Below are positions 1 to 6,395 of a stretch of DNA of 25,652 bases, piece after piece (positions within the stretch are counted from its first letter, which is position 1; each line of letters opens with the position of its first letter). The stretch spans positions 1-25,652 of the forward strand of contig CAZDZG010000014.1 in assembly GCA_964509845.1 (NCBI GenBank). Direction: 5' to 3'. The notes below the pieces were generated by a model that had not been told where the DNA came from, did no database searches, and was given only the letters and a program-made list of their open reading frames with translations. The DNA comes from WYZ-LMO6 sp964509845. GTDB taxonomy: Archaea > Hadarchaeota > Hadarchaeia > Hadarchaeales > WYZ-LMO6. A program made the translations under genes and the position numbers.

Positions 1-26
1 GGAAACCAAGCCCCATGACATCCTCC
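1..26 (-). other. Possible ribosome binding site and start of a further minus-strand gene (cut by window edge)
   Basis: Read on the minus strand, a GGAGG motif (26-22) is followed after 5 nt by an ATG (16-14) that opens toward the window edge with codons for M-G-L-G-F. This lies about 120 nt downstream of the BKACE stop codon and on the same strand, so it could be the next gene of that transcript. Only five codons are visible, so no function can be given. Another ATG at 21-19 is in a different frame and too close to the motif. The rest of 27-135 shows no gene that I can support. Confidence 0.2.
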
Positions 27-135
27 TTCCCTCCGAGGTGGAGAGGGGAGGCTAGTCCTTTCCCGGACAGCCCGGTGGTTCGCGGTAGCCCGGGATGCGG
101 CCCCATTCTGAGGATTCGCCCGTCCGGATCCCAGC

Positions 136-1065
136 CTACCTGGGCTTCAGGCCGAGGATCCTCCTGGCCTCGTCGGGGGTGGCTATCTCCCTCCCCAGCT
201 CCTTGGCAATTCTGGCGATCTTGGCCACCAGCTCGGCGTTGCTTCTGGCCAGCACTCCCTTTTCCAGGTAGATGTTGTCCTCCATTCCCACCCTCACGTG
301 TCCCCCCAGGATGATGGCCAGGGTTCCCATCTCCATCTGGTGCCTGCCCGGCGCGCACACCGACCAGGTCCAGTTCTCCGGGATGTTTCTCACGCAGTAA
401 AGGAGGGTATCGGGCGTGGGGGACATGCAGCTCATTCCCCCGAGCATGACGAACTGAACGTGCAGGGGCTCTTTCAACGTTCCTTCCCTCACCAGCGTCT
501 TTGCCGTGTTTATCATTCCCGTGTCGTAGATCTCCAGCTCCGGTTTCACGTTGTTCTCATACATGTACCTGGCCCACCTCTCTATCCTAGAGATGGGATT
601 GCTGAAGACCATGTCCCTCAGGGACTCCAGCCCCATGTCCTCCCAGATGTTTATGGAGCCCATGTTCAAGGAGGACATCTCCTGGCCGAACTTCATCCTC
701 TCCTCCATCCAGCGATCCAGCATCCGCTCGTATTCCTCCGGGGTGTACTTCTGCTGGACCCCCAGCATTTCGGCCAGCTGGGGAGGGAGGGGCCTCCCTC
801 CCCCCGTGGTGATGTTGATGATGATGTCGGAGGCCTCGCTCTCCCTTATCCTCTTGATGTACTCGGGGAAGATCGAGTTGGGATCGGGATGTGGCCTGCC
901 GAGCTCCGGCTCCTTGGCGTGCAGGTGGACTATCGAGGCCCCTGCCTTCCTGCATCTGCAGACCTCCTCGACGATCTCGTCCACGGTGCTGGGCACGTAG
1001 GGCGTGAGCAGCTTCGAGACGAACTCCCCCCCGGTTATGGCGGCCGTTATGATCAGCTTCTCCAT
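136..1065 (-). CDS. Beta-keto acid cleavage enzyme (BKACE/Kce family, DUF849)
   Basis: A 309-residue TIM-barrel protein of the BKACE family. The founding member, Kce of lysine fermentation, condenses a beta-keto acid with acetyl-CoA to give acetoacetate and a new CoA ester. The active-site pattern is intact: Glu14 in the N-terminal TGGE; metal ligands His47 and His49 in VHLHAKEP; and Arg258, Glu262 and Asp263 in HVRVGMEDN. The spacing of the last three matches the Arg-x3-Glu-Asp set reported for Kce. Length is within or slightly above the family range, with extra sequence around residues 105-140 (YTPEEYERM). It starts at ATG 1065 behind a GGAAGGAAG motif, 39 nt after the purH stop. The substrate cannot be inferred: family members act on many beta-keto acids, and no lysine-fermentation genes (kamA, kdd, kal) are nearby. 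Family call is strong; reaction is open. Confidence 0.9.
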   Translation of the reverse strand: MEKLIITAAITGGEFVSKLLTPYVPSTVDEIVEEVCRCRKAGASIVHLHAKEPELGRPHPDPNSIFPEYIKRIRESEASDIIINITTGGGRPLPPQLAEMLGVQQKYTPEEYERMLDRWMEERMKFGQEMSSLNMGSINIWEDMGLESLRDMVFSNPISRIERWARYMYENNVKPELEIYDTGMINTAKTLVREGTLKEPLHVQFVMLGGMSCMSPTPDTLLYCVRNIPENWTWSVCAPGRHQMEMGTLAIILGGHVRVGMEDNIYLEKGVLARSNAELVAKIARIAKELGREIATPDEARRILGLKPR

Positions 1066-1089
1066 CTTCCTTCCTGGGGCCCGGCCGGC

Positions 1090-1098
1090 TAAAAAAAT
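1090..1098 (-). promoter_or_regulatory. T-run between purH and the BKACE gene (terminator and/or TATA-like element)
   Basis: On the minus strand the purH stop is followed by a run of seven T (1097-1091) ending TTTTTTTAG. A T-run just after a stop codon fits an archaeal intrinsic terminator for purH. Its centre is also about 29 nt upstream of the BKACE ATG, the distance seen for the TATA boxes of other first genes in this window. The sequence alone does not decide between the two roles. Confidence 0.4.
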
Positions 1099-1104
1099 CG
1101 GGGG

Positions 1105-2637
1105 TCAGTGCTTGAAGTGCCTTATTCCCGTGAAGACCATGGCCATTCCGTGACGGTCGGCCTCCCTGATGACCTCCTGGTCCCGTATGGAGCCGCCGGG
1201 CTGGATGATGGCGGTGATGCCGGCCTCGGCGGCCTTCTGGACGGAGTCCGGGAAGGGAAAGAAGGCGTCGGAGGCGAGCACCGCTCCCTTGGCCCGGGGA
1301 CCGGCCTTCCTCAGGGCTATCTCCGTGGAATCCACCCTGCTGGTCTGTCCTGCCCCCACCCCCACCGCCTGCTTGTCCTTGGCCACCACGATGGCGTTGG
1401 ACTTGACATGCTTCACCACCTTCCAGGCGAAGAGGAGCTGCTCCATCTCCTCCTCCGTGGGTTCCCTCTTGGTGACCACCTTCATCCGCTCGGGAGCCAG
1501 GAGGAGGGAATCCTCCTCCTCCACCAGCAGCCCCCCCGCTATCTGCTTGAACCTCAGCCCGGGCCGGCGCTCCAGCGAGGGAAGCTCCAGCACCCTCATG
1601 TTGGGCTTCCTCCTCATCACCTCCAGGGCCTCAGGCTCGTAGGAGGGGGCCACCACGGCCTCGATGAAGGTGGAGGTTATCTCCTCCGCCGTCTCCCTCG
1701 TGACCTCCCTGTTGATTCCCACCACCCCTCCGAAGGCCGAGAGGGGATCGCACTCCCTCGCCTTCACGTAGGCCCTCCTCACGTCCGGATCGCAGGCCAG
1801 CCCGCAGGGGTTGGTGTGCTTGATCACCACCGCCGTGGTCTCCTGGAACTCCGCCAGCAGGTCCAGGGCCGCATCCAGGTCCAGCAGGTTGTTGAAGGAG
1901 AGCTCCTTCCCCTGGTGAAGCCTGGCACCCGCGAGTCCCCATACCTCCTCCCCCACGTAGAGGGCCCCCCGCTGGTGCGGGTTCTGGCCGTACCTGAGGT
2001 CGCACGCCTTCCTGTAGCCTAGGACCAGGAAGGGAGGAAGGCCCCCGCCGGGAAGCAGGCCGGAGAGGTAGCTCAGGATGTGGGAATCGTAGGAGGAGGT
2101 ATGGGCGAAGGCCTCCACGGCCAGCTCCAGTCTCTTCTCCTCGCTCACGTCCCCCTTCTCCCTCAGCTCCCGCAGGATCTCCCCGTACCTCTCCGGCCTC
2201 ACCACCACCACCACGTCCCTGTAGTTCTTGGCCGCCGCCCTGATCAGCGCCGGCCCCCCTATGTCGATGTTCTCCAGGGCCTCCTCCAGCCCCACCCCCG
2301 GCCTTCCCACCGTCTCCCGGAAGGGATAGAGGTTGACCGCCACCAGATCTATGGTGGGGATCCCCCTTTCCCTCAGGGTCTCCAGGTGGGAGGGGAGGTC
2401 CCTCCTGGCCAGGATCCCGGCGTGAATGAAGGGATGCAGGGTCTTCACCCTCCCGTCCAGAAGCTCCGGGAAGCCCGTCAGCTCGCTCACCTCCCTAACC
2501 TCTATTCCCCTTTCCCTCAGGAACCTGGCCGTTCCGCCGCTGGAAAGGAGCTGGACTCCCAGTTCCCGCAGGCCCCTGGCGAAGTCCTCCAAACCCGTTT
2601 TGTCCCAAACGCTTATCAGGGCGTTCCTTACCCTCAT
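1105..2637 (-). CDS. purH: Bifunctional AICAR formyltransferase / IMP cyclohydrolase
   Basis: Catalyses the last two steps of IMP synthesis: AICAR plus 10-formyl-tetrahydrofolate gives FAICAR, which is cyclised to IMP. At 510 residues it has the normal length of bacterial PurH. The N-terminal MGS-like cyclohydrolase domain (about 1-195) shows SSGGTA, GRVKTLHP, IHAGIL and NIDIGGPALIRAAAKN. The C-terminal transformylase domain (about 205-510) shows YGQNPHQ, SFNNLLDLDAA, the catalytic Lys273-His274 in IKHTNPCG, AFGG, GAGQTSRVDS, SDAFFPFPDS and IQPGGSIRDQE. It begins at ATG 2637 and is divergent from purB across a 54-bp promoter region. Bifunctional PurH is uncommon in archaea, many of which use PurP and PurO, so this points to a tetrahydrofolate-dependent, bacterial-style end of the pathway. 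No damage is seen. Confidence 0.97.
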   Translation of the reverse strand: MRVRNALISVWDKTGLEDFARGLRELGVQLLSSGGTARFLRERGIEVREVSELTGFPELLDGRVKTLHPFIHAGILARRDLPSHLETLRERGIPTIDLVAVNLYPFRETVGRPGVGLEEALENIDIGGPALIRAAAKNYRDVVVVVRPERYGEILRELREKGDVSEEKRLELAVEAFAHTSSYDSHILSYLSGLLPGGGLPPFLVLGYRKACDLRYGQNPHQRGALYVGEEVWGLAGARLHQGKELSFNNLLDLDAALDLLAEFQETTAVVIKHTNPCGLACDPDVRRAYVKARECDPLSAFGGVVGINREVTRETAEEITSTFIEAVVAPSYEPEALEVMRRKPNMRVLELPSLERRPGLRFKQIAGGLLVEEEDSLLLAPERMKVVTKREPTEEEMEQLLFAWKVVKHVKSNAIVVAKDKQAVGVGAGQTSRVDSTEIALRKAGPRAKGAVLASDAFFPFPDSVQKAAEAGITAIIQPGGSIRDQEVIREADRHGMAMVFTGIRHFKH

Positions 2638-2691
2638 CCCAACCTCTCCCCTCCCCTAGGATTAAAAGCCTTCCAGCCAAAGGAAGGGGGA
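2638..2691. promoter_or_regulatory. Divergent purH/purB promoter with a single central TATA element
   Basis: The 54-bp gap between the two ATG codons holds one A/T-rich element, GGATTAAAAGCC on the plus strand (2659-2670), which reads GGCTTTTAATCC on the minus strand. Its centre lies about 27-28 nt from both start codons. In archaea the TATA box is centred about 26-27 nt upstream of the transcription start, so transcripts in both directions would begin at or next to the ATG. No second TATA candidate is visible in the gap. Purine-rich stretches just before both ATGs (AAGGAAGGGGGA for purB, GGGGAGGGGAGAGG for purH) could be ribosome sites if transcription begins further upstream. Confidence 0.6.
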
Positions 2692-4140
2692 ATGAGCTTT
2701 GACCATCGCACCTTCCTCTCCCCCTTCACCTGGAGGTACGGCAGCGAGGAGATGCGCTCCATCTTCTCCGAGCTCGAGGGCCGGTCCCTGTGGAGGAGGA
2801 TCTGGCTGGCCCTGGCCGAGGCCCAGGCGGAGTACGGCCTGATTTCCCCGGAGGAGCTGGAGGAGATCAGGGAGAAGGCCGGGAGGGAACACGTGGATCT
2901 GGAGCAGTCCCAGCGGGTGGAGAGGGAGATAAGGCATGACCTCATGGCGGAGCTCAGGGTCTTCTCCCGGCAGTGCCCCCGGGGAGGGGGCAAGCTCCAC
3001 CTGGGGGCCACCTCGGCGGACGTGGAGGACAACGCCGACGTGCTCAAGATGAGGAGGGCCTTTGACCTCCTGTTAACGAGGCTCGTGAACTGCCTGCACG
3101 CCCTCTCCTTGAGGATAAGGGAGCACCGGACCACCGTTTGCATGGGGTGGACCCACCTCCAGCCCGCCGAGCCCACCACCCTCGGGTACAGGCTCTCCCT
3201 CTACGCGCAGGACCTGCTGATGGACCTGAGGGGGGTGGAGCTCCTCCTCTCCGATTTCCTGAAGGGAAAGGGGGTGAAGGGGGCGGTGGGCACCTGCGCG
3301 GGCCTGAAGAAGCTGCTGGGGGAGAGGGGGAGGCCCATGGAGCTGGAGGCGAAGGTGATGGAGAGGCTCGGTCTCCCCTACTTCACCGTCTCGGGCCAGA
3401 CCTACCCGCGGAAGCTGGATTTTCTCGTCCTCTCCGTGCTGGCCAGCATAGCCCAGAGCGCCCACAAGTTTGGGGCAGACCTCAGGCACCTGCATTCCTC
3501 CGTCTGGGGTGAGCTCTCCGAGCCCATGGGGGAGGCGCAGGTGGGGTCCTCCGCCATGCCCTTCAAGCGCAATCCCGTCCTCTCGGAGCGCATGTGTTCG
3601 CTGGCCAGGTACGTGGCCTCCCTTCCCAGGGTGGCCTGGGACAACGCCTCCCACACCCTGCTGGAGCGCACCCTGGACGATTCCGCCAACCGGAGGGTGA
3701 TCCTGGCGGAGGCCTTCCTGGCGGTGGACGAGATCCTCATCCTCTACCAGCACCTGGTGGAGGGGATGAGGGTGAACCGCGCCGCGATCGCCAGGAACCT
3801 GGAGAGGTTCTCCCCCTTCTCCGCCCTGGAGCCCATCCTCATGCTGCTGGTGAGGAAGGGTGCCGACCGGCAGGAAATGCACGAGAGGCTCCGCAGGCTC
3901 TCCCTCAGGGCCTGGGAGGAGGTGATGGAGGGCAGGGAAAATCCCCTCCCCTCCCTTCTCAGGGAGGATCCGGTGGTGGGCCCCCTCCTCACGGAGGAGG
4001 AGCTGGGGGAGGCCCTGGATCCCTCCAGGCACGTGGGTGAGGCGGTGGAGAGGTGCGAGCGCTTCCTGGAGAGGGAGGTGGAGCCCGTCCTCTCCCGGTA
4101 CGCGGAGAGGCTGGGGAGGAAGGCCGAACCCTCCTTCTGA
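2692..4140 (+). CDS. purB: Adenylosuccinate lyase, animal ADSL-like type
   Basis: Splits SAICAR to AICAR plus fumarate in IMP synthesis, and adenylosuccinate to AMP plus fumarate. A 482-residue member of the fumarase/aspartase superfamily. Seen: RHD with His82, LGATS at 104-108, the general-acid region THLQPAEPTT with His155, SGQTYPRK at 234-241, and the mobile signature loop GSSAMPFKRNP at 285-295. The 73-residue spacing His82-His155 equals that of the human pair His86-His159. The stretch ERTLDDSANRR, just downstream, is the form found in animal ADSL; archaeal PurB such as that of Thermococcus has a WHERDLTNSS-like sequence there. Start chosen at ATG 2692 because the frame open further upstream (from 2080) is antisense to purH and the protein aligns from MSFDHRTF. 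First gene of the purB-folD-purM-purS-purL-purQ operon; folD begins 4 nt after its stop. Confidence 0.96.
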   Translation: MSFDHRTFLSPFTWRYGSEEMRSIFSELEGRSLWRRIWLALAEAQAEYGLISPEELEEIREKAGREHVDLEQSQRVEREIRHDLMAELRVFSRQCPRGGGKLHLGATSADVEDNADVLKMRRAFDLLLTRLVNCLHALSLRIREHRTTVCMGWTHLQPAEPTTLGYRLSLYAQDLLMDLRGVELLLSDFLKGKGVKGAVGTCAGLKKLLGERGRPMELEAKVMERLGLPYFTVSGQTYPRKLDFLVLSVLASIAQSAHKFGADLRHLHSSVWGELSEPMGEAQVGSSAMPFKRNPVLSERMCSLARYVASLPRVAWDNASHTLLERTLDDSANRRVILAEAFLAVDEILILYQHLVEGMRVNRAAIARNLERFSPFSALEPILMLLVRKGADRQEMHERLRRLSLRAWEEVMEGRENPLPSLLREDPVVGPLLTEEELGEALDPSRHVGEAVERCERFLEREVEPVLSRYAERLGRKAEPSF

Positions 4141-4144
4141 GAGC

Positions 4145-5005
4145 ATGGCCGTGCTGATGGACGGGAGGAGGCTGGCCGAGGAGATCAAGGGGGAGCTCAG
4201 GAGGAGGGTGGAGGAGCTCGGGAGGAGGGGAATCGTCCCCACGTTGGCCACCGTCCTGGTGGGTGACCATCCCGCCTCCAGGACCTACGTGGAGGGGAAG
4301 AGGAGGGACTGCGAGGAGGTGGGCATCTCCTTCCGGCTCCATCACCTCCCGGCCTCCGTGCGGGAGGGGGAGCTCCGCGACCTGATCCGCCACCTGAACG
4401 AGGAGGAGGGCGTGCACGGTATCCTCCTTCAGTTACCCCTTCCCCCCCACCTGGATCCCAGGGGGCTGGTGGAGGAGATCTCGCCGGAGAAGGATGTGGA
4501 CGGCCTCCACCCCCACAACGTGGGAAGGCTGTGGAAGGGGCAGTACGATCCGGAGAGGAGCCTCCTCCCCTGCACCCCCAGGGGGATCCTGAGGCTGCTC
4601 GACAGGTACGGGGTGGAGGTGAGCGGGAGCCTGGTGGCCATCGTCAACAGGAGCGATCTGGTGGGCAAGCCCCTGGCCAAGCTCCTGCTGGATAGGGACG
4701 CCACCGTCCTCCTCTGCCACTCCAAGACCAGGAACCTGGAGGAGAGGACCAGGGAGGCGGACGTGGTGGTGACCGCGGTGGGGAGGAGACCCTCCTTTAT
4801 CCTGACGGCGGACATGATAAGGGAGGGCGCCGTGGTGGTGGATGCGGGGATGAACTACGTGGGGGGAAGGCTGGTGGGGGACGCCGATGCCGAGGGGGTG
4901 GGGAGGAAGGCCTCCCACCTCACCCCCGTGCCCGGGGGGGTGGGGCCCATGACCAGGGTGATGCTCCTGCACAACACCCTGCTGGCCGCGGAGGGGGCGG
5001 TTTGA
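4145..5005 (+). CDS. folD: Methylene-tetrahydrofolate dehydrogenase / methenyl-tetrahydrofolate cyclohydrolase
   Basis: Interconverts 5,10-methylene-, 5,10-methenyl- and 10-formyl-tetrahydrofolate, and so can supply the formyl donor used by PurH. A 286-residue protein of normal FolD length. Catalytic Lys52 sits in the YVEGKRRDCEEVGI motif. Other landmarks are LPLPPHLD, EKDVDGLHP.N.G, LPCTPRGI, the nucleotide-binding stretch IVNRSDLVGKPLAKLLL and TPVPGGVGPMT near the C-terminus. The dinucleotide-binding turn reads NRS where many FolD proteins have GRS or GAS, so cofactor preference (NADP or NAD) should not be assumed. Start taken at ATG 4145, 4 nt after the purB stop; ATG 4157 is a less likely alternative. 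Its place inside the purine operon fits a one-carbon supply role. Confidence 0.96.
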   Translation: MAVLMDGRRLAEEIKGELRRRVEELGRRGIVPTLATVLVGDHPASRTYVEGKRRDCEEVGISFRLHHLPASVREGELRDLIRHLNEEEGVHGILLQLPLPPHLDPRGLVEEISPEKDVDGLHPHNVGRLWKGQYDPERSLLPCTPRGILRLLDRYGVEVSGSLVAIVNRSDLVGKPLAKLLLDRDATVLLCHSKTRNLEERTREADVVVTAVGRRPSFILTADMIREGAVVVDAGMNYVGGRLVGDADAEGVGRKASHLTPVPGGVGPMTRVMLLHNTLLAAEGAV

Positions 5006-6138
5006 GCCTCTACCGCTCGCTGGGGGTGGACGTCCGGAAGGAGGGCACGGAGCTCTTCCTCCCCCTCGTGAAGGCGGACCTCCGCCCCTTCTGCCCCGTG
5101 GCGAGGAGGGGGAGGGAGGGGGTGATCCTGCACACGGACGGGGCGGGGAGCAAGCCCCAGCAGAGTTACCTGCACTGGAGGGAGACGGGGGATCCCTCCT
5201 GGTTTGAGGGCCTTCCCCAGGACGTGCTGGCCATGAACCTGGATGACGTGGTCTGCGTCGGTCCCTTCCGTCCGCTGGCCTTCGTGGATTACCTCTCCCT
5301 CAACCCCCGCGTGGTCTCCAAGCGGGAGCTCCTCTCCTCCCTGGCCTCGGGCTTCCGGAGGGTGCTGGGCCTGCTGGGGAGGCTGGGGCTGAGGGTTCCC
5401 TTCCTGGGCGGGGAAACGGCCGATCTTCCCGATCAGGTGAGGACGCTGGACCTCTCCGGCGCCCTGGCGGCCCTGGTCAGGCTCTCGGAGGTGAGGAGGG
5501 GGGAAGTGAGGGAGGGGGACCTCATCGTGGGCCTGCGGAGCGGGGGGAGGACCAGGTACGAGAAGAAGGAGAACAGCGGCCTGATGTGCAACGGGATCAC
5601 GCTCGCCAGGCATGTCCTCATGTCCTCCGAGTACAGCCGGAAGTATCCGGAGCTGGCGGAGGGAGGGTACCGGGGGAGATTCAGGTTTGACGAGTACTCC
5701 GACGAGCTGGGCATGACGGTGGGGGAGGCCCTCCTTTCCCCCACCCGCCTGTTCGCCCCCGTGGTCCTTCGGATCCTGCAGAGGGTGGGGGAGGGGGTGA
5801 GGGCCATGGTGCACAACACCGGGGGAGGCCTCACCAAGAGCCTTAGGGTGGGGAGGAACGTGGTGTACGTGAAGGACAACCTTCCAGAACCCGATCCCCT
5901 CTTCCTGCTGGTGCAGAGGGAGGGGAAGGTGGAGTGGGGGGAGATGTACCAGGTCTTCAACATGGGGGTGGGTTTCGAGCTGGTGGTGGATCCCGAGGCG
6001 GCGGAGGAAGTGGTGAGGATCTCGGAGGGGTTCGGGCTGGGGGCCGGCGTGATAGGGAGATGCCTGAGGTCGAAGGGGGGGAACAGGGTGATCATAAAGA
6101 GCCGCTGGGGTAAGTTCGAGTACGGGGGGAGGAAGTGA
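5002..6138 (+). CDS. purM: Phosphoribosylformylglycinamidine cyclo-ligase (AIR synthetase)
   Basis: Closes the imidazole ring: FGAM plus ATP gives AIR. A 378-residue protein, somewhat longer than the roughly 340-350 residues usual in bacteria. It shows HTDGAGSK (44-51), AMNLDDVVCVGPFRPLAFVDYL across 77-98, FLGGETADLPDQV (134-146), the SGLMCNGITLARHVL substrate loop, MTVGEALLSPTRLFAPV and VHNTGGGLTKSL. The canonical SNG of the loop reads CNG here, and the preceding stretch RTRYEKKENSG is longer than in E. coli PurM. Start is a TTG at 5002 whose last two bases form the folD stop (TTGA, 4-nt overlap), with GGAGGGGGC a few bases upstream; LYRSLGVDV is the expected N-terminal motif, so no later start is credible. 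It overlaps purS by 4 nt. Confidence 0.93.
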   Translation: MSLYRSLGVDVRKEGTELFLPLVKADLRPFCPVARRGREGVILHTDGAGSKPQQSYLHWRETGDPSWFEGLPQDVLAMNLDDVVCVGPFRPLAFVDYLSLNPRVVSKRELLSSLASGFRRVLGLLGRLGLRVPFLGGETADLPDQVRTLDLSGALAALVRLSEVRRGEVREGDLIVGLRSGGRTRYEKKENSGLMCNGITLARHVLMSSEYSRKYPELAEGGYRGRFRFDEYSDELGMTVGEALLSPTRLFAPVVLRILQRVGEGVRAMVHNTGGGLTKSLRVGRNVVYVKDNLPEPDPLFLLVQREGKVEWGEMYQVFNMGVGFELVVDPEAAEEVVRISEGFGLGAGVIGRCLRSKGGNRVIIKSRWGKFEYGGRK

Positions 6139-6395
6139 GGTACCTGAGCAGGGTGGAGGTGAGGCTTAAGCCCGGCTACCTGGATCCGGAGGGGGAGAGC
6201 ACCGGGAGGGCCCTGAGGGACCTGGGTTACAGGGTCACGAGGGTGGGGGTGAGCAAGGTGTACGAGATAGAGTTCTCGGCCTCCAGCCTGGAGGAGGCGA
6301 AGAGGCTGACGGAGGAGATGTGCAGAAGGCTCCTTTCCAATCCCGTGAAGGACGACTACAGCTTCGAGGTCAGGGAGCTCAGGGGGAGGAGGTGA
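6135..6395 (+). CDS. purS: FGAM synthetase subunit PurS
   Basis: A small 86-residue protein of the right length and position for PurS, which bridges PurL and PurQ in the three-subunit FGAM synthetase and helps pass ammonia between them. It fits the family pattern of a short beta-alpha-beta fold: VEVRLKPGYLDPEG at the start, then GRALRDLGYRVTRVGVSKVYEIEF and a C-terminal NPVKDDYSFEV. It starts at GTG 6135 inside the purM stop (GTGA, 4-nt overlap), and its own stop overlaps the purL GTG by 4 nt, so translational coupling is likely. Taking PurL and PurQ as separate polypeptides with PurS is the normal archaeal and Gram-positive arrangement. Confidence 0.92.
   Translation: MRYLSRVEVRLKPGYLDPEGESTGRALRDLGYRVTRVGVSKVYEIEFSASSLEEAKRLTEEMCRRLLSNPVKDDYSFEVRELRGRR

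Noticed and set aside
60..110. A possible tRNA or other structured RNA around CCCGGTGGTTCGCGG
   Set aside because: The T-loop consensus TTCRANT is not met and no acceptor stem can be paired; it is only a short GC-rich inverted repeat.
2080..2691. An N-terminal extension of the purB frame
   Set aside because: This part is antisense to purH and His/Pro-rich; homology to adenylosuccinate lyase begins at ATG 2692.
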